NCBI GenBank assembly: GCA_020718925.1 | Contig: DYRC01000078.1 | Span: 1-13,795, forward strand | Length of the DNA stretch: 13,795 nucleotides | Origin: Desulfonema limicola | Lineage (GTDB): Bacteria; Desulfobacterota; Desulfobacteria; Desulfobacterales; DYRC01 | Direction: 5' to 3' | Shown: in pieces, positions 1 through 7,351 of the stretch | Numbering within the stretch: position 1 is the stretch's first letter | How the letters are laid out: each line of letters begins with the position of its first letter | Position numbers and translations under genes: made by a program | Notes under the pieces: generated by a model | Told to the model about the DNA's origin: nothing | Seen by the model: the letters and a program-made list of their open reading frames with translations, nothing else | Databases searched by the model: none

Positions 1-221
1 AAATAAGACATGCCGATCTGATACTCAGCTTGCGGAAGTTTTTCATGTTTTGGAAAAAAATAGATAAACCGCTCATACTCGGCAATGGCTTTTACATATT
101 CGCCCTTTGAAAAATAATGCTCGGCAAATTCAAACTGTTCATCAGAATTGATTTTAATGGTTTCGCCAAAGCATTCAGCGGATAAAAACATACATATTAT
201 TAAAAACCAGTATTTTATCAT
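1..221 (-). CDS. Exported TPR-like protein, N-terminal part (cut by window edge)
   Basis: The visible 73 codons start at ATG 221-219 and run off the left edge, so the C-terminus is missing. Residues 1-17 or so form a signal peptide: a lysine near the start, a hydrophobic stretch (YWFLIICMFL) and small residues before ECFG. The mature part reads as a tetratricopeptide-type helix pair: an FAEHYFSKGEYVKAIAEYE segment followed by RFIYFFPKHEKLPQAEY. The A/G/Y/A spacing is typical of TPR or BamD-like outer-membrane lipoprotein scaffolds, but the cysteine near residue 18 lacks a convincing lipobox. The start lies 1 nt after the stop of the YidD-like gene, with a GGTGG purine run upstream, so the two are almost certainly co-translated. 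The role is probably periplasmic or outer-membrane protein-protein contact; exact function unknown. Confidence 0.65.
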   Translation of the reverse strand, partial: MIKYWFLIICMFLSAECFGETIKINSDEQFEFAEHYFSKGEYVKAIAEYERFIYFFPKHEKLPQAEYQIGMSY

Positions 222-222
222 A

Positions 223-552
223 TCACCACCAAAAATCGTTATTATTTACCGGATCATAACATAATTTTTCGCTGTTTATCCGAATCGGCGGGCAGGTTTT
301 AAGCTCATCTCTGCCGCAGCGCATCAACCTATCGCAACTCATGATCCAGCCCATGAAAAGCCCGTGTTTTTTGAATGATTCCGTGCTGTATGTCGAACAA
401 CTCGGATACATGGGGCATCGGTCGCCGTCCGCATCAGAGAGATAGCTTTTGAAAAAATGAAGCGGATATAACAGCGGATGTGTTTCTTCCGCATTCGGAT
501 ACGCGCAGCCCGATAGCATGATGAGCAAAATCAAAATGCAGATATATCGCAT
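223..552 (-). CDS. YidD-like small lipoprotein
   Basis: A 109-residue protein starting at ATG 552-550. That start overlaps by one base the stop of the upstream permease gene (TAATG arrangement), which argues for translational coupling and against an earlier start. Residues 1-16 form a short lipoprotein signal with a lipobox LSGC, so Cys16 would be the lipidated residue. Residues about 45-85 resemble the YidD (membrane protein insertion efficiency factor) domain: a CPMYPSCSTYS motif, then a KKHGLFMGW helix and a DRLMRCGRD segment, matching the family's CRFxPTCSxY...KHG...RCxP pattern. Ordinary YidD is a cytoplasmic-side amphipathic peptide encoded near rpmH/rnpA/yidC. Here the domain is predicted to be exported and lipid-anchored, and it has an extra cysteine-containing tail ending in two tryptophans. 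The domain call is fairly safe; a role in membrane insertion is doubtful given the location. Confidence 0.7.
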   Translation of the reverse strand: MRYICILILLIMLSGCAYPNAEETHPLLYPLHFFKSYLSDADGDRCPMYPSCSTYSTESFKKHGLFMGWIMSCDRLMRCGRDELKTCPPIRINSEKLCYDPVNNNDFWW

Positions 553-1673
553 TAATCCAACCGCTTTCTGAACATCGTCAGCGCGCCTCCGAAAACAAAT
601 ACGCCGAGAATTGCCAATCCTACAAATTGCTGCCATAGCGCATCTATCCCTACGCCTTTAAGAAAAATTCCCCGCACAATCACCAGAAAATATCTGAGCG
701 GATTCAGATAGGTCAGCCATTGCGCGATCATGGGCATATTAGCAATGGGAAAAACAAAGCCGCTCAGTAGAAAAAACGGCATGATAAAGAAAAACGTGGT
801 CATCATCGCCTGCTGCTGAGTCGAGGAAACCGTGCTGATAAATAACCCGATGCCTAATGTACTGAGCAGAAACAGGCAGGTTGACGCAAACAGAAGCGGA
901 ATGCTGCCAACCATTGGAATTTTAAACCAGAAAATAGCAAAAAGCGTAACCATCACCATCTGAATCTGAGCAATGATGATAAACGGAATGGTTTTGCCCA
1001 AAATCAGTTCCGCCGGTTTTAAGGGCGTTACAATCAACTGCTCCATAGTCCCGGATTCTTTTTCCCGGATGATTGCCATTGATGTTAAAAGCAGCGTCAG
1101 CAGCATAATCAGAAACGCCACAATGCCCGGCACATAGAAATACTGACTGTCCAGATTCGGATTGTACCATGTTCTCATGCGCCCATCTGCCTTGCCATAG
1201 CTCATTTTCTGAGGATAAAGCTCACGCATCAGCCGGGTATTGAGCATTTCTATGACCGTCATGGTATATGACACACTGGAAAACGTCATATTACTCATGC
1301 TGCCATCTGCCATAATCTGAACTGCCGCGCTCTGACCTTCACGAATCTTTTTGCTGAAATCCGGCGGAATTTTTATGGCAATGTCAATTTTGCGCCTAAG
1401 CAGAAATTCTTCCAAATCACGCGGATGATCAAAATATCGGACATTTTTAAACGTATCATTGCCGTTGAACGCATCAATCAGCATCCGGCTCTCGCGGGTA
1501 TGGCATTGATCTGACAGCCCGACGCGCACAGTTCTCACATCCGTGCTGACCACATAACCGAATAATACCAACTGGATAAACGGAGCAACAATCAGCAATG
1601 GGCGATTTCGCTTATCGCGGAAAAGCTGAATAAATTCTTTTCTTACAAGCTCACGGATTCTCAGCCAACTCAT
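552..1673 (-). CDS. ABC-2 type transporter permease (YhhJ/YbhR-like)
   Basis: A 373-residue inner-membrane permease of the ABC-2 family used for drug, lipid or polysaccharide export. The chosen ATG (1673-1671) has a GAAAGG ribosome site on the minus strand and gives the usual family N-terminus, MSWLRIRELVRKEFIQLFRD. One membrane span lies near residues 25-43, then an extracytoplasmic domain of about 140 residues, then five C-terminal spans from about residue 185. The cytoplasmic coupling segment REKESGTMEQLIVTP sits after the second span, and the late LNPLRYF motif is also typical. Length matches the family (about 370). The usual partner ATPase and HlyD-type adaptor are not on the upstream side, where only a gene remnant and unrelated genes lie. 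They are either elsewhere or beyond the left edge after the two small downstream genes. Substrate cannot be told from sequence. Confidence 0.88.
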   Translation of the reverse strand: MSWLRIRELVRKEFIQLFRDKRNRPLLIVAPFIQLVLFGYVVSTDVRTVRVGLSDQCHTRESRMLIDAFNGNDTFKNVRYFDHPRDLEEFLLRRKIDIAIKIPPDFSKKIREGQSAAVQIMADGSMSNMTFSSVSYTMTVIEMLNTRLMRELYPQKMSYGKADGRMRTWYNPNLDSQYFYVPGIVAFLIMLLTLLLTSMAIIREKESGTMEQLIVTPLKPAELILGKTIPFIIIAQIQMVMVTLFAIFWFKIPMVGSIPLLFASTCLFLLSTLGIGLFISTVSSTQQQAMMTTFFFIMPFFLLSGFVFPIANMPMIAQWLTYLNPLRYFLVIVRGIFLKGVGIDALWQQFVGLAILGVFVFGGALTMFRKRLD

Positions 1674-1725
1674 CTTTGAACCTTTCAATCGTAAAGATAA
1701 GCAGAGATTAACACATATCGCCGCA

Positions 1726-2001
1726 TTAATCAATCTGACAAAAAGCGTTCAGTGATTTTAAAATTGCGGTCATTTCTGTGAAATAAACATGACGAAACGG
1801 TGTTTGCGGATCAGGCATACATTGCCAATACTCAGATATATGCTGTTGAGAAAATTCTGATAAGCATTCAATACTTTTGAAGACAATTTTTTCGGGTCGC
1901 TTCTCACCTATAAATCTTCAATACCGGCATATTCTTAAATCCTCTTTTTCAAATTTTCCCGGAATAATCCGATACCGGCATGAACGATATTTTTGACCGT
2001 C
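1726..2001 (-). pseudogene. Possible decayed C-terminal extension (frame with two in-frame TGAs)
   Basis: The 328 bases between the permease start and position 2002 contain no intact gene. Reading on in the frame of the upstream hypothetical gene past its TGA (2004-2002) gives 27 more codons, a second TGA (1920-1918), then 63 open codons ending at TAA 1728-1726. The conceptual peptide looks protein-like, with SCRYRII and ICRY flanking positions and an EYWQCMPDPQTPFRHVYF stretch, but no ATG, GTG or TTG begins it at a sensible place. The first ATG leaves only about 30 residues. A 10-bp direct repeat (ATACCGGCAT) at 1921-1930 and 1972-1981 encodes the repeated CRY. Neither TGA is followed by a hairpin at the 14-16 nt spacing seen for the real Sec codons of this window, so a worn-out gene end, or chance, is likelier than a selenoprotein. 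Confidence 0.3.
1921..1981. repeat. Two copies of a 10-bp direct repeat
   Basis: ATACCGGCAT occurs at 1921-1930 and exactly again at 1972-1981, 51 nt apart, in the gene-poor stretch downstream of the minus-strand hypothetical operon. It may be a small internal duplication in a former coding tail. No further copies were noticed nearby and no function is proposed. Confidence 0.55.
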
Positions 2002-2814
2002 TCAAGCGGCTTCCAAATATTCATCAATATATTCATCAACATCCTGTGGAAAGAAAGTCCCGCGTTGCCGGGCAGATTCAATGATATAGCTGTTGACTAT
2101 CGGAACAAGCTGACTGACGCCGGAAAAAAATTCTTTCCACGATGAAAACAGCGAGCCGTTCAGTTCATCCGAAATCCACATAATATCTTCATTGCCGGTC
2201 AGCATACCGTATTCCTGTATGGCATACAGTTGCATCAGTTTTATATCTTTGAGATAATGTTCTTTCAATTCCGTAAATTCTTCGTATGATATTTCCAATA
2301 TGAAATCTTCGATGCGTAAATCCGTCTTTTCTTTCAGATCATTGCTCATTGAAAGAATAAGCCTGTAATTATCCTGCTGAGAACCGCATTGCCGGATATA
2401 TCTTCTTGTCAGAGAAGAAAACATTATGCTTTTGATAGGATTTCTCGAAGCCATGAATGCCTGTATGAAAACCCATTTTTTATTTGTTCTGTGATATATC
2501 GCAACTTCATGTAGATACGGATCATAAGTATTCGTAACCCATACATGACGCTCGGAATATTTTTTCACAGGCTCGGGATATTTTGCATAATAAAAAACAA
2601 TACCGTCATTTTCGGGAAATTCGGAAGAATGCTCTTTATGTCCTTCTTCTGCCAGAAAAAACGGCAAATCTTTTCTTCTGAAAAAATGACAGGTTGTATG
2701 TGATGAATTTTTCAGAAGACAGTCATGTTTCAGACAAAATCCTGTCTTTGTACCGACTTCATGATACTGAGTCGGATTGGACAGACAGTTATCGCAAGTA
2801 TAAGGATTTTTCAT
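2002..2814 (-). CDS. Hypothetical protein with N-terminal Cys/His cluster
   Basis: I do not recognise this 270-residue protein. Its first 45 residues hold a Cys/His-rich cluster: CDNC at residues 7-10, then GFCLKHDC, then SHTTCHFF. This looks like a structural zinc-binding module and leads into a conserved-looking RRKDLPFF segment. The remainder is soluble, mixed alpha/beta, without signal peptide or membrane span, and ends in an acidic DEYIDEYLEAA tail. The start ATG (2814-2812) lies 3 nt after the stop of the preceding gene, and the AGGA ribosome site is inside that gene's last codons, so the pair forms an operon. The coding sequence looks richer in A and T than the Hdr operon, which would fit a later acquisition, but that is an impression. 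No toxin, nuclease or other catalytic motif was identified. Confidence 0.7.
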   Translation of the reverse strand: MKNPYTCDNCLSNPTQYHEVGTKTGFCLKHDCLLKNSSHTTCHFFRRKDLPFFLAEEGHKEHSSEFPENDGIVFYYAKYPEPVKKYSERHVWVTNTYDPYLHEVAIYHRTNKKWVFIQAFMASRNPIKSIMFSSLTRRYIRQCGSQQDNYRLILSMSNDLKEKTDLRIEDFILEISYEEFTELKEHYLKDIKLMQLYAIQEYGMLTGNEDIMWISDELNGSLFSSWKEFFSGVSQLVPIVNSYIIESARQRGTFFPQDVDEYIDEYLEAA

Positions 2815-2817
2815 GGT

Positions 2818-3237
2818 TCATATCCTACTGAAATATTTTTGTATATGTTCATAGCACCAACTGATTCTTTCTTTTCTGTCTGTTTTGCTCAGATCGAACT
2901 GCCAGTCAATAAGCGCTTCTTTTGCACGAACAGCAAACTGAAAAGCGCGTGAAGCAATAACTTTATCAGCTTTTTGTGAAGATTGTATTACGCCCTTCAG
3001 AGCTTCGGTCAGTTCAGGGTGTGTGATAAATTTATGATTATCCAGAATGATTTCGGAAGAATCTGTTTTATACAACTGTCCGCTGATATGCTTTATCGCA
3101 TTTTGATCTTCTGAAACAGAAGTATAAGCAGTTTTCATGCCTCTGTGTTTCGTGATATGCGATACTATATCCCTTATGCTGTCAGGATTCGGCGGAGTTA
3201 TACCGTTCGGACTGTCTTTTCTGTAATGAATTGTCAT
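2818..3237 (-). CDS. Hypothetical protein, first gene of a two-gene operon
   Basis: A 139-residue soluble protein that I do not recognise. It is mostly polar and helical, with one cysteine near the C-terminus (WCYEHIQKYF) and no membrane span, signal peptide or clear DNA-binding motif. The start ATG (3237-3235) is only about 25 nt downstream of a predicted transcription start from a TTGACA/TATGTT promoter; the ribosome site is weak (an AAAGAGAGA purine run). The next gene begins 3 nt after its stop. The small-plus-larger arrangement with a palindrome over the promoter resembles self-regulated two-gene modules such as toxin-antitoxin systems, but no family feature supports that, so no function is assigned. 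Confidence 0.65.
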   Translation of the reverse strand: MTIHYRKDSPNGITPPNPDSIRDIVSHITKHRGMKTAYTSVSEDQNAIKHISGQLYKTDSSEIILDNHKFITHPELTEALKGVIQSSQKADKVIASRAFQFAVRAKEALIDWQFDLSKTDRKERISWCYEHIQKYFSRI

Positions 3238-3256
3238 TTACGGTGTCTCTCTTTGC

Positions 3257-3274
3257 TATGTTTTTTGTAACATA
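3257..3274. promoter_or_regulatory. Palindrome over the -10 region (possible operator)
   Basis: TATGTT (3257-3262), a 6-nt spacer and AACATA (3269-3274) form a perfect 6-bp inverted repeat. One arm is the -10 hexamer of the minus-strand promoter, and the other covers its predicted start site. A repressor bound here would block the promoter of the two hypothetical genes. Short palindromes in AT-rich DNA can be chance. Confidence 0.35.
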
Positions 3275-3298
3275 CCTCAAAACTCCATCCCCTGTCAA
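3269..3298 (-). promoter_or_regulatory. Sigma70-type promoter for the 3237-2002 operon
   Basis: On the minus strand a perfect TTGACA -35 box (3298-3293) is followed by an 18-nt spacer and TATGTT (3274-3269) as -10 box, matching the consensus at 4 of 6 positions. The expected start near 3262 gives a leader of about 25 nt. It sits exactly between the divergent transcription units. Confidence 0.5.
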
Positions 3299-3344
3299 CG
3301 CCGCATTTTTTCAAAATCTTACATTTTCTCTTGACTTGAACGCC

Positions 3345-3373
3345 TTTGCAGATTAAGTAGCTTTCATCATAAA
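3345..3373 (+). promoter_or_regulatory. Candidate promoter of the hdr-mvhD-met operon
   Basis: TTTGCA (3345-3350), a 17-nt spacer and CATAAA (3368-3373) each match sigma70 hexamers at 4 of 6 positions, and this would give a leader of about 70 nt before hdrA1. A TTGACT at 3331-3336 is a better -35 but has no good -10 at the right distance. A 5-bp hairpin at 3383-3398 with loop TTGTGC lies in the presumed leader. No recognised regulator site or riboswitch was seen. Confidence 0.25.
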
Positions 3374-3450
3374 ATATCAGTCGTCCCTTGTGCGGGGCGC
3401 AGGTTGAATAATAAGCAAACAAACAACAACAACTGACAAAGGAGTGTCGC

Positions 3451-6400
3451 ATGAGTGCGGAAGTTATCGGATCCGTAATGGTTGTCGGAGGCGGGATCGC
3501 AGGAATGCAATCTGCTCTTGATCTGGCGAACTCAGGATACTACGTCTATCTTGTGGAAAAATCATCCGCTATCGGCGGACTGATGTCCCAGCTTGATAAG
3601 ACCTTTCCGACCAACGATTGCGCGATGTGAATTATCTCGCCAAAACTGGTCGAGGTCGGCCGGCATAACAATATCGAGCTTTTAACGCTTTCCAGCATCA
3701 CTGCCGTGGAAGGCAACGCGGGGAATTTTACGGTTACCGTGAAAAAATCTCCCCGGTATGTAGATATGGACAAGTGCATCGCCTGCGGAGAATGCGCCAA
3801 AAAATGTCCATCCAAAGTTCCGGATGAATACAATCAGGGGCTTTCCAAAAGAAAAGCAATTTATGTGCCTTATCCGCAGGCAGTACCTCTGAAATACGCA
3901 ATTGATGCGGCAAATTGCAATTATTTCAAAAAAGGCAAGTGCAGAAATTGCGAAAAAGTCTGTCCCACCAAAGCGATTCGGCTTGATGACAAAGAAGAAA
4001 TCATCCGGCTGAATGTCGGTTCCGTCATTGTTACCGCAGGATTCAAACCGTTTGATTCTTCCAAGCTGCTTAATTATCAGTACGGTAAATATCCCAATGT
4101 CGTTACCAGTGTCGAATTTGAAAGACTTTTATCTGCCGGAGGTCCCAGCGGCGGACATATCACCCGTCCTTCTGACCACGGAGAACCGACAAAAATCGCA
4201 TGGCTTCAGTGTGTCGGTTCGCGGGATTTGAACAAATGTGATAATCCCTACTGCTCATCGGTCTGCTGCATGTATGCCATCAAAGAAGCAATGATTGCCA
4301 AAGAACATATCGGCAAAGGGTTTGAGCCGGTAATCTTCTTTATGGACATGCGTACTTTCGGCAAGGATTTTGAAAAATATTATGAACGCGCCAAAGCCTG
4401 CGGCGTGAGATTTATCCGTTCCAAAGTCCACACCATTACGGAAATAGACGAAGCCGGAAAGCTGGGGCTGAAATATGTAACGGATGCAGGGGAGATAAAA
4501 GAAGAGATTTTCGATATGGCAGTTCTCTCTGTGGGCATGGAACCTGCGGATTCTGTGGCAGAACTGGCAAAAACATTCGGAATCGAACTCAATCCGTATA
4601 AATTTGTCAAAACATCGGATATCAGTCCGGTTGCCACGTCAAGACCGGGTATTTTCACCGCCGGCGTAATTCAGGGATGCAAAGATATTCCTCAGTCGGT
4701 GATGGAAGCAAGTGCCGCAGCCTGCTGTGCGGGAAGCGGATTGGCTTCTGCCAGAGGAAGTCTGATCAGAACCAAAGAATTTCCTCCTGAATCGGATGTT
4801 TGCGGAGAATCCCCGCGTATCGGCGTGTTTGTCTGCAACTGCGGTACGAATATCGGCGGATTTGCGGATGTGCCTGCTATTACGGAATATGCCAAAACCC
4901 TGCCGAATGTTGTCTATGCTCAGGAAAATCTGTTTTCATGCAGTCAGGACACTCAGGACAAACTGGTTGAAATTATCAAAGAAAAAAATCTCAACCGGAT
5001 TGTGGTGGCTGCCTGTACTCCCAGAACCCATGAGCCGTTGTTTCAGGAAACGCTGTCCAATGCAGGGTTGAATCCGTATCTGTTTGAAATGTCGAATATT
5101 CGGAATCAGTGTACCTGGGTGCATTCCGATAACAAAGAAAAAGCCACTGACAAAGCAAAAGACTTAGTGAGAATGGCGGTTTCCAGAGCCACCCTTCTCG
5201 AACCGATTCCCAGACTTTCGGTGGATGTGCTTAAACACGGATTGGTTATCGGCGGCGGAGTTGCGGGCATGACTGCCGCGCTCAGTTTGGCAAATCAGGG
5301 ATTTCCGGCAACGATTGTGGAGCAGACCGATCATCTGGGCGGCGCTGCCAGAGAAATTATCAAAACCGCAAAAGGGGAAGATATTCGCAAATTTTTGGCG
5401 GATATTGTCGGGCAGGTTGAAAAGCATCCGGATATTAAAGTTCTTCTCAATTCGGAAGTGTCGGGCGCGTCGGGATTTGTCGGCAATTTTGAAACTCAGG
5501 TTACTTCCGAAAGCGGCTCACAGGCGGTGAAACACGGCGTAACCATTATTGCCACAGGCGGTCATGCGGCAGATACCGGAGAATACCTGTATGGAAAACA
5601 TCCCCGCGTAACCTTGTGGCATACTCTGGAGAATGCACCGGAAAAACTTGCGGATGCAGATACGGTGGTTTTTATTCAGTGCGTAGGCTCAAGAGATGAC
5701 AGTCATCCCTACTGCTCGAAAGTCTGCTGTACGTCATCGGTCATGCAGGCAATTGCCATCAAAGAAAAACACCCGGATATGAATGTGTTTATTCTTTACA
5801 GAGATATCCGAACTTATGGCGAGCGGGAACTGCTCTACAAAGAAGCAAGAGAAAAAGGAGTCATTTTTATCCGTTATTCTCTTGATAACAAACCGGTTGT
5901 TTCTCCTGACGGCGATAAGTTGAGCGTAAAGGTTTTTGATCCGATTCTGCAAAGAACGCTGCTTATCGGGGCAGATTATGTGAATCTGGCAACTGCGATT
6001 GAGCCGGCTGATAACAGCCGTATTGCAGAGTATTACAAGGTTCCGTTGAATGCTGAAAAATTCTTTATGGAGGCACATGCAAAGCTCAGACCGGTGGAAT
6101 TTGCGTCTGACGGGTTGTTTATCTGCGGGCTTGCCCATTATCCCAAACCTTTAGATGAAAGCATTGCTCAGGCAATGGCAGCCGCGGGAAGAGCGGCAAC
6201 TGTTCTTGCAAAAGCCACCATTGATATATCCCCGATGGTATCGCAGGTGAATACGGACCATTGTATCGGCTGCGGGCTGTGCGCGGAAATCTGTCCATTC
6301 GGTGCGATTGTTCTCGAAGAAGTTGCCGGAAAAGGATACAGGGCGAAAAACATTCCGGCATCCTGCAAAGGCTGCGGGCTGTGCGCCTCTTCATGTCCTC

Positions 6401-6483
6401 AGAAGACGATTGATATGCTCCATTTCAGAAATCAGCAGATAGAGGCGACAATTTCGGCGGCGGCAATTTCGGCGGCAGCATAA
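3451..6483 (+). CDS. hdrA: Selenocysteine-containing tandem-FAD HdrA (copy 1)
   Basis: A 1010-residue flavoprotein once UGA 3628-3630 is read as Sec60; ATG 3451 has an AAAGGAG site 6 nt upstream. Order: FAD Rossmann motif VVGGGIAG (about 11-18); the HdrA segment TFPTNDCAMU, where Cys57-x2-Sec60 replaces the usual CxxC; a ferredoxin cluster at C109/112/115/119; a second with unusual spacing (CNYFKKGKCRNCEKVCP). A full classical HdrA unit begins near residue 456 (RIGVFVCNCG), with a second Rossmann GGGVAGM at 601, and C-terminal ferredoxin clusters start at C938 and C972. It is thus a partial HdrA fused to a full one, the second half lacking the CxxC. In Hdr complexes HdrA carries the bifurcating FAD in the cytoplasm. 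MvhD1 follows 20 nt later. The protein ends in a duplicated ISAAA. Sec-containing HdrA is known from methanococci. Confidence 0.95.
3628..3630 (+). other. Sec codon (UGA) of hdrA1, residue 60
   Basis: The frame is open from ATG 3451 to this TGA and from here to TAA 6481-6483. The residue aligns with the second cysteine of the HdrA DCxxC motif, as in the second copy of the gene, and the downstream translation ISPKLVEVGRH is standard HdrA. Confidence 0.94.
3646..3663 (+). promoter_or_regulatory. Bacterial SECIS hairpin of hdrA1
   Basis: CUGGUC (3646-3651) pairs with GGCCGG (3658-3663) over 6 bp including two G-U pairs, leaving the loop GAGGUC. The stem starts 15 nt and the loop 21 nt after the UGA. 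The loop contains AGGUC, reminiscent of the AGGUCU apical loop of the E. coli fdhF SECIS. A weaker competing CUCG/CGAG pairing is also possible. Confidence 0.75.
6451..6480 (+). repeat. 15-bp tandem duplication at the 3' end of hdrA1
   Basis: ATTTCGGCGGCGGCA (6451-6465) is followed directly by ATTTCGGCGGCAGCA (6466-6480), one base different, then the stop. It encodes ISAAA twice and lengthens the C-terminal tail without changing frame. Confidence 0.85.
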
Positions 6484-6503
6484 ACTTTAAGGAGAAATAT
6501 TTT

Positions 6504-7256
6504 ATGACAGAACCATTTGAACCCAACATCGCGGCATTTTTGTGTAATTGGTGTGCTTATGCGGGAGCGGATCTCGCAGGCGTATCCCGGTTGCAGTATC
6601 CGCCGAACCTGAGAACCGTGCGCGTCATGTGTTCCGGAAGAGTGGATCCGGTGTTTATTATTCAGGCACTGAAAGAGGGCGCTGACGGCGTACTGGTGGC
6701 AGGCTGACATATCGGCGATTGTCATTACCTGGAAGGTAATATTCAGGCAGAAAAAAAGATTCGGCTGACGCAGAATTTACTTGAACTTGCCGGTATCGGC
6801 AGAGACAGACTTCATCTGGCGTGGGTATCCTCGGCAGAGGCACAGCGGTTTGTCGAAATTGCCAATACGACGATTGAAAGTGTCAGAAAGCAGGGAAAAT
6901 TGGATCCCAAAGCCCTCGAACTCCAACTGAAAGCAGCGGAAAGAACCCTGAGCGGTGAAATTCTGCGCTGGATTGTCGGCAAAGAGGTCAAAATCACCAC
7001 CAAAGGGGATGTGTACGGGCGTAAATGGGATCAGCAGTCTTATGAAACCGAGCTGGATAATGTTTTAAAGCGGGAATTTCATAAGAGCCTTATTTATGAG
7101 GCGATTCAAGCCGGATACACTTCTGTGCGCGCCATCGGGGATCGTACCGGATTGGAACTCATGCGGATTTCCAATCTGCTTGCCGATATGGAAAAGAACA
7201 ATATGGTGGCATTTCAAGGCATGGAAAATAAAGTTCCTGTGTTTTCACCACTGTGA
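6504..7256 (+). CDS. mvhD: Selenocysteine-containing MvhD with C-terminal extension (copy 1)
   Basis: A 250-residue protein with UGA 6705-6707 read as Sec68; ATG 6504 has an AAGGAG site. Residues 1-140 are the MvhD/FlpD/VhuD [2Fe-2S] domain that hands electrons to HdrA. The conserved positions are C14-x2-C17 (FLCNWCAYAGADLAG), C43 (VMCSGRVD), Sec68 and C73 in AGUHIGDCHYLEGN, where most homologues have GCHxGDCHY. Classical MvhD is about 140 residues. Here about 110 more follow: a helical, charged segment (ALELQLKAAERTLSGEILRW), a middle part with KGDVYGRKW, and an end (SVRAIGDRTGLELMRISNLL then a short hairpin) that resembles a winged helix-turn-helix. Whether that part contacts DNA or a partner protein is unknown. 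It lies between two hdrA genes and ends in tandem stops TGA TAA. Confidence 0.93.
6705..6707 (+). other. Sec codon (UGA) of mvhD1, residue 68
   Basis: This TGA falls at the first cysteine position of the conserved GCHxGDCHY motif. The frame is open on both sides, from ATG 6504 to TGA 7254-7256, and the downstream residues HIGDCHYLEGN are conserved MvhD sequence. Confidence 0.93.
6724..6740 (+). promoter_or_regulatory. Bacterial SECIS hairpin of mvhD1
   Basis: AUUACC (6724-6729) pairs perfectly with GGUAAU (6735-6740) around the loop UGGAA. The stem starts 16 nt and the loop 22 nt after the UGA, with G in the second loop position. Confidence 0.75.
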
Positions 7257-7262
7257 TAAGAC

Positions 7263-7330
7263 ATGAGAAAAATGAGAAATCAGGAAATGAGAAATTACTT
7301 TTCACTTCTCACTTTTCACTTCTCACTTCT
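7263..7330. repeat. Purine/pyrimidine repeat pair between mvhD1 and hdrA2
   Basis: The 95-nt gap between mvhD1 and hdrA2 is the longest in the operon. It holds three ATGAGAAA units (7263-7270, 7272-7279, 7287-7294) followed by two exact 14-bp units ACTTTTCACTTCTC (7297-7310, 7311-7324) and a partial third. The TGAGAA and TTCTCA arms are complementary, so the transcript could fold into an imperfect hairpin just before the GGGAGG ribosome site of hdrA2. It resembles low-complexity intergenic repeats scattered in many genomes. Confidence 0.7.
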
Positions 7331-7351
7331 TAATTGAATAAGGGAGGAAAA

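Noticed and set aside
3234..3452. A 72-codon minus-strand frame in the divergent intergenic region
   Set aside because: It covers the promoters of both operons, its start overlaps hdrA1's start, and the composition is not protein-like.
7263..7337. A 24-residue leader-like peptide upstream of hdrA2
   Set aside because: It is built entirely from the ATGAGAAA and ACTTTTCACTTCTC repeats, has no ribosome site, and resembles spurious peptides from low-complexity repeats.
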